A DNA stretch of 64,000 nt from Oscillospiraceae bacterium (GCA_015066225.1 SVOT01000002.1:1-64000); one strand, 5' to 3'. Counted from the first letter of the stretch, positions 51,967 to 60,463 are shown. The notes: generated by a model from the letters alone, not told the origin. A program made the numbers and translations.

Positions 51967-52821
51967 ATGAAAAATCTTTCGGATATAAACGTGATACGTT
52001 CTGTTATGGCGAAGCACGGCGTAACATTCAACAAGGGCTTGGGGCAGAACTTTCTTATTGACCCCGACGTGTGCCCCGCTATGGCGGAAGCGGCGGGTCT
52101 TGACGAAAATACCTGCGCCGTTGAAATCGGCCCCGGTGTGGGCGTTCTAACAGCGGAGCTTGCCAAAAGGGCAGGCAAGGTGCTCAGCTTCGAGGTGGAT
52201 GAAAGGCTGCTCCCCGTTCTTGACGAAACTCTCAGTGAGTTTTCAAACGTCGAGATTATTAACCAGGATATTTTAAAAGCAGACCTTGAAGCAATTTTCA
52301 AAGAAAAATGTAACGGTATGGATATTGCAGTGTGCGCAAACCTTCCTTATTATATAACCTCACCCATAATAATGCTGTTTCTTGAGAATAAGCTCCCTGT
52401 GAAATCAATTACCGTTATGGTTCAAAAGGAAGCGGCAGACAGACTTTGTGCAGAGGTTGGCAGCCGTGACGCAGGTGCGGTTACCGTTGCGGTAAATTAT
52501 TTTGCCAACAGCGAAGAGCTGTTTTTTGTGCCCAAAGAATCATTTTTGCCGCCACCCAAGGTCAACAGCGAGGTCATTCGCCTGACGGTGAGAAAGGAGC
52601 CACCCGTAGAGGTGGCAGATGAAAAATTCTTCTTTAAGGTGGTAAAAGCTGCATTCTCACAAAGAAGAAAAACTGCAGAAAACTCCATAAGCTCCGGTCT
52701 TTCGGTTAACAAATCCGTTGTTGCCGACGCTTTAGAAAAAGCGGGGCTTGAAAAAACTGTCAGAGCCGAAAAGTTGACAATGGAAAATTTCGCAACCCTT
52801 GCAGAAATATTGAATAAATAA
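51967..52821 (+). CDS. rsmA: 16S rRNA dimethyladenosine transferase RsmA (KsgA)
   Basis: A 284-residue SAM-dependent methyltransferase making N6,N6-dimethyladenosine at A1518/A1519 of 16S rRNA, an assembly checkpoint of the 30S subunit. The N-terminus KGLGQNFLIDPDV, SAM motif VEIGPGVGVLTAELA, catalytic NLPYYITSPI and the late FFKVVKAAFSQRRKTAENS segment are all conserved. AAAAGGAGATAAAA precedes the ATG. In many Firmicutes it lies near the origin, as here. Followed by a terminator and the 156-bp repeat array. Confidence 0.97.
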   Translation: MKNLSDINVIRSVMAKHGVTFNKGLGQNFLIDPDVCPAMAEAAGLDENTCAVEIGPGVGVLTAELAKRAGKVLSFEVDERLLPVLDETLSEFSNVEIINQDILKADLEAIFKEKCNGMDIAVCANLPYYITSPIIMLFLENKLPVKSITVMVQKEAADRLCAEVGSRDAGAVTVAVNYFANSEELFFVPKESFLPPPKVNSEVIRLTVRKEPPVEVADEKFFFKVVKAAFSQRRKTAENSISSGLSVNKSVVADALEKAGLEKTVRAEKLTMENFATLAEILNK

Positions 52822-52825
52822 AAAT

Positions 52826-52874
52826 ATCCACTTGATTCATTCATAGTTGAATCAGGTGGATTAATTTTTTATTT
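52826..52874 (+). terminator. Terminator of rsmA
   Basis: ATCCACTTGATTCA pairs with TGAATCAGGTGGAT (one mismatch), followed by TAATTTTTTATTTTATT. Confidence 0.88.
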
Positions 52875-52892
52875 TATTAAAGACTTGATGGA

Positions 52893-53458
52893 GAATAAAA
52901 ATACTCCGAAGGTGTGAAAAAATGGCTAGAAAATAAAAAGAAACCTCTCAGAATAACTCCAAGAGGTTTTCGTTCTGCGCTAAATATAACGCAACCGAAA
53001 AAATTAACGTTAGATTTAGATGCAGAAGACATTTTTCACACCGAAGGTGTATAAAAATACTCCGAAGGTGTGAAAAAATGGCTAGAAAATAAAAAAGAAC
53101 TCCCCGGAAAGAATCCAGGGAGTTTTCGTTCTGCGCTAAATATAACGCAACCGAAACAATTAACGTTAGATTTAGATGCAGAAGACATTTTTCACACCAA
53201 AGGTGTATAAAAATACTCCGAAGGTGTGAAAAAATGGCTAGAAAATAAAAAGAAACCTCTCAGAATAACTCCAAGAGGTTTTCGTTCTGCGCTAAATATA
53301 ACGCAACCGAAACAATTAACTTTAGATTTAGATGCAGAAGACATTTTTCACACCGAAGGTGTATAAAAATACTCCGAAGGTGTGAAAAAATGGCTAGAAA
53401 TAAAAAGAAATCCCTCAGAAAAATTCCAAGGGATTTTCGTTCTGCGCTAAATATAACG
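52893..53458. repeat. 156-bp tandem repeat array with covarying hairpins (about 3.6 units)
   Basis: Direct units start at 52901, 53057, 53213 and 53369, an exact 156-bp period; the fourth is cut at 53458. Units are over 90% alike. Each holds, on the plus strand: ATGGCTAGAAA (a possible MARK* mini-frame), a 7-bp hairpin, TGCG/CGCA, and TTTTTCACACC/GGTGTGAAAAA pairing across the unit joint. The 7-bp stems differ between units but stay paired: AACCTCT/AGAGGTT (units 1 and 3), AACTCCC/GGGAGTT (2), AATCCCT/AGGGATT (4). On the minus strand this hairpin is followed by TTTCTTTTTATTT, so each unit ends in a terminator. Also on the minus strand, each full unit has an open frame of about 50 codons with no clear ribosome site. 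Confidence 0.9.
53409..53435 (-). terminator. Terminator of 49-residue peptide gene (array unit 4)
   Basis: On the minus strand AATCCCT pairs with AGGGATT, followed by TCTTTTTATTT. Equivalent hairpins recur in units 1 to 3. Confidence 0.65.
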
Positions 53459-53462
53459 TTAA

Positions 53463-53612
53463 TTAACCGAAAAGACCGCCGAAAAAGCTTATAGCTGTGT
53501 CAATGCCGGAGCTTACGTCGTATTCTACAAGAAAGCCTACCATTGAACCGAGAACACCTTCAAGCTCAATGCCTGAAAAAAGATTCATAATGATATCTAA
53601 AATTGCGTCCAT
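53463..53612 (-). CDS. 49-residue amphipathic peptide, unknown function
   Basis: A small gene with a strong ribosome site (AAAGGAGGCG) before its ATG. The product has an N-terminal amphipathic stretch MDAILDIIMNLFSGIELEG and a Gly/Phe-rich end SFFGGLFG, a net negative charge and no Lys or Arg. It resembles secreted amphipathic peptides (modulin- or leaderless-bacteriocin-like) in size and pattern only. A frame extending 12 codons upstream starts before the ribosome site and is rejected. The terminator is the hairpin of the fourth array unit, so the array begins at its 3' end. Confidence 0.6.
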   Translation of the reverse strand: MDAILDIIMNLFSGIELEGVLGSMVGFLVEYDVSSGIDTAISFFGGLFG

Positions 53613-53691
53613 AATTTCGCCTCCTTTTCTGTAAATACAAGTTACCATATTTTGAAGTTAAAGTCAATAGTTTTTTGTTTTGTATGTTGTT

Positions 53692-53720
53692 GTATAAACC
53701 TTTGAATTCTGTCAATAAAT
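53692..53720 (+). promoter_or_regulatory. Possible forespore-type promoter for SpoIIQ-like gene
   Basis: GTATA (53692-53696), 14 nt, GTCAATAAAT. The layout matches the motif upstream of sleB, including CTGT before the AAT block. A weak match to SigF consensus. Confidence 0.3.
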
Positions 53721-53747
53721 ATTAAAAAAGATAATCGGAGGTTTAAA

Positions 53748-54554
53748 ATGGAAAACAATAATGATTTTGATGTTAATAAGGAGAAAAAAGAAAATCCCCC
53801 TCTTGAGGTGCCCGAAAATTCACCGTCATCACAGCCAAAGCCCATAAAAAACACAAAGGCGGCAAGAAAAATGAAGGCTGCGTATGCCTTTGCTTTACTC
53901 ATAGCCCTCGGTGCGGCATTTACGGCAAAAATCGCTTCTGAAAAAGCCCTGGGTCAGCTTCAGGTGCCCATTGAAAGCGACTATGTTACCACCACAAAAG
54001 AAAATCCTGTTACGTCACCCTTTTTTGCAACCACCGAGCCCGATTACGAGGTAAGGCAGAATCTTACAGACGTACCCGATACAAGGGAGGAAACCGAAGA
54101 GCAGACAAACACTTCCGAAAAAAGTCTTTATGCCACACCCTATAAGGACTATTACGTTTTGCCAATGGGTACAAAAATCCATAAAGAGTATTCACCACAG
54201 AATCCCGTTTACAACCCCACCCTCGGGGATTGGCGCACCCACAACGGTATAGATTTCAAGGGTGTTGAGGGTGATCAGGTGAAGGCTATTGCCTACGGTG
54301 AGGTTCTGAGCGTTTATGATGACGTTGTGTGGGGAACGGTTGTTGAAATCAACCACGGCAACAGCGTTATTGCAAAATATTGCGGTCTTAATAAGGACAC
54401 CGTGGATTTAAAAGCCGGTGCAACGGTAAAGGGCGGCGACCTTGTGGGCTACCTTGGTGTTGTACCCGGAGAAAAAACAGACGTCAGCCACCTTCACTTT
54501 GAGGTTTTTTATAACGGCAAAAATGTTGACCCCCTTGAACTTATGGGTAAATAA
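53748..54554 (+). CDS. spoIIQ: SpoIIQ-like M23 (LytM) peptidase family membrane protein
   Basis: A 268-residue protein with a charged cytoplasmic N-terminus (1-42), one helix (43-60), a Thr/Glu-rich stalk (about 70-125) and a LytM domain. All four zinc ligand positions are present: H165 and D169 (HNGID), H248 and H250 (HLH). The approach LGDWRTHNGID is typical of Clostridia SpoIIQ, which joins SpoIIIAH to link forespore and mother cell; B. subtilis SpoIIQ lacks the first His, clostridial forms keep it. CGGAGGTTTAAA precedes the ATG. A general murein hydrolase is the alternative; spoIIIAH is not in the window. Confidence 0.75.
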   Translation: MENNNDFDVNKEKKENPPLEVPENSPSSQPKPIKNTKAARKMKAAYAFALLIALGAAFTAKIASEKALGQLQVPIESDYVTTTKENPVTSPFFATTEPDYEVRQNLTDVPDTREETEEQTNTSEKSLYATPYKDYYVLPMGTKIHKEYSPQNPVYNPTLGDWRTHNGIDFKGVEGDQVKAIAYGEVLSVYDDVVWGTVVEINHGNSVIAKYCGLNKDTVDLKAGATVKGGDLVGYLGVVPGEKTDVSHLHFEVFYNGKNVDPLELMGK

Positions 54555-54581
54555 AAAAGGCTCGTAAGAGCCTTTTTTTAT
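54553..54581. terminator. Bidirectional terminator
   Basis: AAAAAAGGCTC gtaa GAGCCTTTTTTT lies between convergent genes; A- and T-runs serve both strands. Confidence 0.9.
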
Positions 54582-55075
54582 TTACCGGTATCAACCATTT
54601 TCATTTTTGTTGCTTTCTGCCCCCAGCGGTTTGCCCAGGCTTCGCAATAAAGCTTGTAGTATGAAACATTGTTCTTCTTTCTGTAAGAGTCAAAGAAATT
54701 GCACCATATAACAGATGGCAGAGCAATTACAATATAATAAAGGGGCCCTAAAAGCAAGCATTGCCAGGTGTGACCGTATTCGTGGATTCTTGTGTTATAG
54801 GTCCAGGGATTGACCTCTTGCCTGTCTTTAATGAAAATAAAGAGTCCCATTGAGAGACCGCCCGCATTCCACGGCAGATAAACAATATTTGCATAGCCGA
54901 ATTTCTGGTGACGTCTTTTTAAAACCTTTGTACAGATAAGGTATGCTACACCGCCCACAAGGTTTACAGGTAAGCCCCAGGTCCACTGAACAAGATAAAA
55001 GAGAAAATCCTGCAAGGGCGTTTTTTGGTTTTTGGGGGGATGAGCTACGCTGATGTCAATGTCGTTTTTATTCAT
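54578..55075 (-). CDS. Membrane protein with HExxH gluzincin-like motif
   Basis: A 165-residue protein with about three hydrophobic segments. H98-E-Y-G-H102 gives a zinc-protease HExxH motif, and E145 in YCEAWANRWG is well placed as the third (glutamate) ligand, as in gluzincins. It resembles small uncharacterised membrane proteins annotated as putative metallopeptidases; activity is unproved and the motif lies at a membrane segment boundary. Its ATG lies 2 nt after the stop of the transporter gene, so the two are coupled. Confidence 0.6.
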   Translation of the reverse strand: MNKNDIDISVAHPPKNQKTPLQDFLFYLVQWTWGLPVNLVGGVAYLICTKVLKRRHQKFGYANIVYLPWNAGGLSMGLFIFIKDRQEVNPWTYNTRIHEYGHTWQCLLLGPLYYIVIALPSVIWCNFFDSYRKKNNVSYYKLYCEAWANRWGQKATKMKMVDTGK

Positions 55076-55077
55076 TA

Positions 55078-56724
55078 TTATTCAGCCTCCGATAAAAGTT
55101 TTTTAAGTTCCGCTTCTTTTTCAACAAGAATTTCGTATTTACCGTCTTCGTTCTTTTGAAGTGCGTGTGTTTCGTCATTTTCGTTTTTGCCCAGCCACGT
55201 GTTTTCAAGCTTGTAGCCCGAAAGAAGCTCGCAACGTGCTTTTTCTTCTTCTGAAAGGGTCACACTGCCGTATTTATGCTTTGTAGCAATAGCGGCACGT
55301 ATCATTGTGTGGTCGTCCTTGGTCATTTTAAAGCGTCTGAGAAGAAGCCATGCAATAAGAGCGCTTATCATCGGAAGAATTGAAACACAAAGGCGGATAC
55401 CCCAGAGAGCAGTTTCTGTCTGGGCAATATAAACACCCTTGTTACCCGTAACAAGACCAAATGAATCAAGAACAACGCCAACCGAGAAGGTCATTATACC
55501 GCCTGTTACCTGTTTTACCATTGTATTAAAGGTGCCGATAACACCCTCACGGCGCCTGCCTGTGATGAGCTCGTCAACGTCTGTGATGTCGGGCAGAACG
55601 TTGTTGCCCACAAAGCCCAGGCCACTCATACCAAAGGGGTAAAGCACGGCACCGCCGAGAATCATAATTACAAGAGAAATTATAGAAACAGAGCCTGGCT
55701 GTGAGGGCTTGACAAATAAAGCAAGGGCGAGACCGATTATCATAAACGGTGTTACAATGGCACCGCATTTGCTTTTGCCCTTTTTCATTGTCAGAGCGTA
55801 GTTCAAAGGGAAGGCAAGGGATTCGAACACACCCGAAAAGGTGTTGAAAATGGGGTAATATTTGTAAAGGTTTGCAAGATATGTTATGTAGTAAACGGTG
55901 GTGGTTGAAAAGAAGCTTCTCGCCATTTGCCAGAAAAAAGACATTGCAAAATAATCGCGGAACGATTTGTTTCTGAACACCTGAACATATTCGTTTATTG
56001 CAGATTTAATATCAAGCGGAGGAAGCTTTTCGTTTAACGAGCTTGGCTCCTTGCAGGTTTTAAAGGTTGCAAAAACCGAGCAGGCATAAACTATCGAAAG
56101 GACAATACCCGTTAACAGGAAAGGAGTTTTTGAATTCTCTGAAAGTGCATTTGAAGAGCCGAAAGCACCGAGGAAAATAAGAAGAATTATGTATGACGGA
56201 ACCATACCGACAGAGTTGAAAATGTAGCTGACAGAGGTGTATTGGGTTCTTTTGTTGTATTCCGGTGCCAACGTGGGTAGCATTGCCGTGTGTGGAACGT
56301 CAACCATAGTGTAGGCTGTTTTGTAGAGAATATATGCAAACGAATAATAAATAACGCACATTGTCGGGTGAAGAGCACCGTCAAGACCAAAGGAGTTCCA
56401 CAGCATTATATATGAAATAACAAGAGGCGGAATACTCAGGAGCAGATATCTTCTGTGTCTGCCGTATTTTGAACGTGTGCGGTCGGTTATAATGCCCATA
56501 AGAGGGTCGTTGACACCGTCCCAGATAATTGCGATCATTGAAATGAAGGTTGCTTTTTTAATATCCAACCCTACAACGTTTGTGAGAAAAGCGGTGAAAT
56601 ACATACTGATTATGTAGCCGCCGCCACCCATAAAGATGTTGGCAAAGCAGTATTGAATCATCGGCCATACAGTTTCAGAGAATTTTCCCTCAACGCCGAT
56701 AGCTTTTTTTATTCTTTCACTCAA
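55078..56724 (-). CDS. GPH-family glycoside/sugar cation symporter
   Basis: A 548-residue transporter with about twelve helices of the glycoside-pentoside-hexuronide (MFS_2) family. The conserved WDGVNDPLMGIITDRTRSKYGRHRRY loop between helices 2 and 3 is diagnostic, and MVDVPHTAMLPTLAPEYNKRT (the family's PYxAL...R T-like loop) also fits. A cytoplasmic C-terminal tail of about 75 residues follows the last helix. The start is uncertain; TTG at 56724 (L4 of a longer GTG-start frame) follows AAGAGTG. Probably imports oligosaccharides released by hydrolases such as those nearby. Confidence 0.86.
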   Translation of the reverse strand: MSERIKKAIGVEGKFSETVWPMIQYCFANIFMGGGGYIISMYFTAFLTNVVGLDIKKATFISMIAIIWDGVNDPLMGIITDRTRSKYGRHRRYLLLSIPPLVISYIMLWNSFGLDGALHPTMCVIYYSFAYILYKTAYTMVDVPHTAMLPTLAPEYNKRTQYTSVSYIFNSVGMVPSYIILLIFLGAFGSSNALSENSKTPFLLTGIVLSIVYACSVFATFKTCKEPSSLNEKLPPLDIKSAINEYVQVFRNKSFRDYFAMSFFWQMARSFFSTTTVYYITYLANLYKYYPIFNTFSGVFESLAFPLNYALTMKKGKSKCGAIVTPFMIIGLALALFVKPSQPGSVSIISLVIMILGGAVLYPFGMSGLGFVGNNVLPDITDVDELITGRRREGVIGTFNTMVKQVTGGIMTFSVGVVLDSFGLVTGNKGVYIAQTETALWGIRLCVSILPMISALIAWLLLRRFKMTKDDHTMIRAAIATKHKYGSVTLSEEEKARCELLSGYKLENTWLGKNENDETHALQKNEDGKYEILVEKEAELKKLLSEAE

Positions 56725-56737
56725 TATAATCACTCTT

Positions 56738-58168
56738 TTACTTGTAATTTTTTACGTAATGCTTGTAAAACACAACGGAATCCGCAATGCTTCGGATGTT
56801 TATATTTTCATTTTTTGCGTGAACGCTTGCGAATTGGCTGTTGTCCATTTCAATGGGCGCAAAGCGTATAACACAGGGTGAGATTTCACAAAGGTGACGG
56901 GCATCTGTTCCCGCAGGCAGAATATAAGGCGCCGCCACAACATCGGGGAAAATTTCCTCGATGCATTTTTTAGTGTAAGCAAAAGCACTGTGCTTCAAAT
57001 CTGCGGAGATAAAGTATTCATCTTTACCCGGTATAAGCTCCACGCTGTATTTTTCTGCAATTTTTTTGATTTTTTCCATATCCTTAACCATATCGTCGTG
57101 GTCAACGCAGCGTATAAAGGCCTTTGCAGAACAGGATTTTTCTTCTTTGTTGGTGTTTATTTCGTTAAATGTACAGGTTGTGCCCACCATTGAGCCTGCC
57201 TGTGCATTTACCTTTGGCATAACAGCCTTCAAAACAGAGCCGAAGCACCAAAGGTTTGAAAAGATAACTGTCATAAAAAATGGTGTGTAGGGGCTCAGGT
57301 GAGAAAACATTGCTTTAACCTGCGGGTAAAGCTTTTTTCTGAAAACGTTTTTAGTGTTAACCTCGGTTATAAACGCGCTGAGCCTTGCAACAGGGGTGTC
57401 GGCGTTTGCCGCAAGGCCTGTGTGGCCGCCACCATCCGTGGTTTTGCAAACAAGGGTAAATCGACCCTTTTCGTGAACAGCCATCATTGCGCAGTTGCTT
57501 TTGATTCCCGGCAGAGGCGGAGAGATTATTGCACCGCCCTCGTCAAGAACAACCTCAAAGGTTATGTTTTTTTCTTTAAAATATTGGAGTGCAAGGGGGA
57601 TACCGTCGCCGCTGATTTCTTCGTTGTGAGAAGAGGCAACGTAAATATTACAGGACGGCTCAAAGCCCTCCCGGAGAAGCTCCTCGAGAGCCATAAATTC
57701 TGCAAAAAGCGACGTTTTTGTGTCAATTGTTCCCCTGCCCCATAGCTTGTTTCCGAAAATTTCACCGCAAAAGCCGGGGTGAAGCCAGTCATCGGTTACG
57801 TCAACAACGTCGTGGTGACTCATAAGCATAATGTTGCGGTTTTCGTCCTTGCCTCTTATTTTATAAACCCAGCAATCGTCACCGAAAACAAGCCTTTCGG
57901 CGGTTTTGTGAAGCGTGGGAAATAAATTCTCCATAACCTCGCGGAGCTTTAAAAATTCACCGTCTTCAAATTCATTAGGCACAGAAACGGTTTTGCAACG
58001 AATCATTTCGCCCAGACTTTCGGCATATTTTATCTGCTCTTCAGGTGGGATGTGCCCGGGTCTTTCTGTGAGCTTTCGTGAAGAAAGCTTAGCCCTGAAA
58101 GCGTTAAACAGTAACATTAAAATAAAAATCGCAATAGCAGCGAAAAGAAAAATAAAAAACAACTTCAT
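56738..58168 (-). CDS. M20 family metallopeptidase (PM20D1-like)
   Basis: A 476-residue di-zinc peptidase or amidohydrolase with one N-terminal membrane helix (about 2-24). The M20 signature is complete: MSHHDVVDV (His, Asp), GRGTIDTK (bridging Asp), SSHNEEISG (catalytic Glu) and the AGTDARHL late histidine. It has the dimerisation insertion. Sequence style matches the CPS1/PM20D1 subgroup acting on N-acyl amino acids or dipeptides. It ends 14 nt before the GPH transporter gene downstream, so the two may be co-transcribed. Confidence 0.9.
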   Translation of the reverse strand: MKLFFIFLFAAIAIFILMLLFNAFRAKLSSRKLTERPGHIPPEEQIKYAESLGEMIRCKTVSVPNEFEDGEFLKLREVMENLFPTLHKTAERLVFGDDCWVYKIRGKDENRNIMLMSHHDVVDVTDDWLHPGFCGEIFGNKLWGRGTIDTKTSLFAEFMALEELLREGFEPSCNIYVASSHNEEISGDGIPLALQYFKEKNITFEVVLDEGGAIISPPLPGIKSNCAMMAVHEKGRFTLVCKTTDGGGHTGLAANADTPVARLSAFITEVNTKNVFRKKLYPQVKAMFSHLSPYTPFFMTVIFSNLWCFGSVLKAVMPKVNAQAGSMVGTTCTFNEINTNKEEKSCSAKAFIRCVDHDDMVKDMEKIKKIAEKYSVELIPGKDEYFISADLKHSAFAYTKKCIEEIFPDVVAAPYILPAGTDARHLCEISPCVIRFAPIEMDNSQFASVHAKNENINIRSIADSVVFYKHYVKNYK

Positions 58169-58242
58169 TTCATCACCAAAATCAGTAACAATATAACACT
58201 AATATATCATCAAACCCTTTAATATACAAGGATGTATTATAT

Positions 58243-58281
58243 AAAAACGACTCACCACGCCTGTGATGAGTCGTTTTTTTG
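58243..58281 (-). terminator. Terminator of propeller/toroid gene
   Basis: AAAAACGACTCA pairs with TGAGTCGTTTTT around a 12-nt loop, with A- and T-runs. Confidence 0.85.
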
Positions 58282-58285
58282 TTTA

Positions 58286-60463
58286 TCAGTCGCCGAGAAG
58301 GCCGTGATATCTTCCCATCCAATAGGGAAGAAGGTAAATGTATGGCATTACCGTTCTCATACCGTTTGCACCGTCTGTTCCGGGAAGGGCGGCGGCACGG
58401 TTTGCGGACTTTTTGTTTATGAAAATAAATTCTTCTGCACCGGAATCGCAAACGAATTGATTGCCGTCATAATTGACGAGTAACCTTGAAGAATATTCAA
58501 CGGGATATTTAAGCTGAGGTGCACAGCCAAAAGCTTCGGGGGCATTGTCCCAGACGATATCCTTTCTGTAGCTGTTATAAGTCGGCCATACAACAAGGTC
58601 AAGATTCATTTCAGAAAGGGATTTTGCAGCATTTTCAATGTCACAGGGCTGGTTGGTTAATGAACCGTAAACAATGTTAAAGAAAGGTGCACGCTCAATT
58701 TTTTCATAATCAAAATGGTGAGTAAGACCCATTTTGAAAATTTCCTTCTGAGCCTCGTTTTCGGTGTAAACAAGAAGAGGATAGATGTTTGTAAAATCGA
58801 GTTGGTCGTCAATGTGAGCAATGTGGGCATCTTCGCATTTATATTGCATACAATTCATTGCATAGTGATACTTTTTAATGAGCATATCAAAAACATCATT
58901 ATATTTTTTATCACCCGTTACGTGGTACGTAGTTTTAAGGAAAGAGAGGATTTCCAATGAATTTGTGCCTCTTTCATAGAACCAGCGGTCATCGTTGTTG
59001 AGAAGCTCGGGCTCCCAGTTTGCCCAGGTTGTGGGCACGCCGTCAACGTCGCAAAGGTGGAAATTGTTTTCGATTATGTGATCTGTAATTGTTTTAACGA
59101 CCTCAGCAATTTTTTTCTTTTCTTTTTTATCAGCAACAAGGTCATAATAAATACCGTATGCGAAATAGTGACCCGTCATTTCGTCGCTTGAGGTTTCGCC
59201 GAGCCATTCACATTCGGGGTTATCCTCGCAAACGTGCCATTCTTCACGGTTGCCCGTGCCGAAATATTCATCGTCGGAGTACCTTGTTGCTCTTGCGGTG
59301 AAGCCGGGTTTACCGGTAACCTCGGTTAATTTAATCATTGCTTCAACGGCTCTTTTGGCGTTGGCTTTTGCCTCGTCGCTACCGGTAACAGCGTAACGGA
59401 AGCATTGACTGGCGCAGTAAAGACCCGTAAAAAGACCGTCGTTGTCGGAATTGGGAAGCCAACCGGAATCAAGATCGCCGTATTTTCTGAGAATTCTGTC
59501 TACCTGATAGCCTTCGTTTCTTGTGAAGTACTTAACCGCTAATTTGTCAAAATGGTTTGCCTTTTCTTCAAGTGTCATATATTTTGAACTGATGACGCTT
59601 ATTCCACGGGGAGTTAATGCGGCTATTGTACCGTTTTCAGAAACGGCAATTTTAGTAACAGTCGGGTGCATAAGCCAGGCACCGTACGAAAAATATGAAA
59701 TTTTTCCTTCGATAAGGGTGATGATTCCTGTGTTTGTGGCAAAATATTTCTTGCCGTCGTCGGCGAAGAACATATCGTTAAATGCGCCATCGGGAACAGA
59801 ATAAAAATCGTTGCCGTTGAACCAATAGTTTTTACCGTCGTAAATGTTGAGGCCTTCGTCGGAACCAACCCAAAGGTGGCCAAGGGCATCAACCTGCAAG
59901 CAGTTGATTTTCTGGCTCATAACCCCGGTAACGTTGGGGAGAAGCTCCGCCCAATGGCGACGTTTTCCCTTCATTGATAAAAGGCCTTCAACTGTTGAGC
60001 CCACGTAAACCGTTTCGTCGTATTTTGCCTTATTATCAAGGGCAGCAAGGCAAACGGTTTCAGAGGGAAGATCCACGATTTTTTGGAATTCGCCCTTGTC
60101 GTTAAGGTAAAGGTCATTTTCGGTTATAAGCCAAAGTGAGCCGTCAAGCCCGCGTGAAAGGTCAACAACAGGGCTGTCAAATTCTGCGATTTTCTTCAGT
60201 TTGCCTTTTTTCACCTCCGCAAGGGTATTTTTGCTTGATGCAAAAAGCTTGCCGTTTTTTGAAAAAAGTTTTGAAACCTTTGCCGAATGTTTTTTGACGT
60301 TGTTTTCAAAATATTCTAAAAGGCAATCATCGGTTGCAATGTAAAGAGTTTCACCTTCAAAAGCAATGCTGTTGACGGTTGTGGCCTCTATGCCATTGTC
60401 AGCGGTGAGAAAAACCTTTTCATATTGTTTAAATTCACCGAAATTAAGTGTGTATTTTTTCAT
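58286..60463 (-). CDS. Beta-propeller plus (alpha/alpha)-toroid protein, putative carbohydrate-active
   Basis: A 725-residue cytoplasmic-looking protein without signal peptide. Residues about 1-310 contain repeated short blades resembling the two-component regulator propeller (for example INCLQVDALGHLWVGSDEGL, FFADDGKKYFATNTGI). The C-terminal about 400 residues look like an (alpha/alpha)6 toroid typical of glycosidases or polysaccharide lyases (YGDLDSGWLPNSDNDGLFTG, then helical pairs with W, D and H residues such as AHIDDQLDFTN). I cannot assign a family. The ATG at 60463 follows GGGAGAG. Monocistronic. Neighbouring sugar genes support a glycan role. Confidence 0.6.
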   Translation of the reverse strand: MKKYTLNFGEFKQYEKVFLTADNGIEATTVNSIAFEGETLYIATDDCLLEYFENNVKKHSAKVSKLFSKNGKLFASSKNTLAEVKKGKLKKIAEFDSPVVDLSRGLDGSLWLITENDLYLNDKGEFQKIVDLPSETVCLAALDNKAKYDETVYVGSTVEGLLSMKGKRRHWAELLPNVTGVMSQKINCLQVDALGHLWVGSDEGLNIYDGKNYWFNGNDFYSVPDGAFNDMFFADDGKKYFATNTGIITLIEGKISYFSYGAWLMHPTVTKIAVSENGTIAALTPRGISVISSKYMTLEEKANHFDKLAVKYFTRNEGYQVDRILRKYGDLDSGWLPNSDNDGLFTGLYCASQCFRYAVTGSDEAKANAKRAVEAMIKLTEVTGKPGFTARATRYSDDEYFGTGNREEWHVCEDNPECEWLGETSSDEMTGHYFAYGIYYDLVADKKEKKKIAEVVKTITDHIIENNFHLCDVDGVPTTWANWEPELLNNDDRWFYERGTNSLEILSFLKTTYHVTGDKKYNDVFDMLIKKYHYAMNCMQYKCEDAHIAHIDDQLDFTNIYPLLVYTENEAQKEIFKMGLTHHFDYEKIERAPFFNIVYGSLTNQPCDIENAAKSLSEMNLDLVVWPTYNSYRKDIVWDNAPEAFGCAPQLKYPVEYSSRLLVNYDGNQFVCDSGAEEFIFINKKSANRAAALPGTDGANGMRTVMPYIYLLPYWMGRYHGLLGD

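Noticed and set aside
52893-53458. CRISPR array
   Set aside because: Units are 156 bp and similar throughout; there are no short repeats with unique spacers and no cas genes.
53393-53495. 34-codon frame MARNKKKS... in array unit 4
   Set aside because: The frame is closed by an extra A in units 1 to 3 and runs antisense into the 49-residue peptide gene, so coding is not supported.
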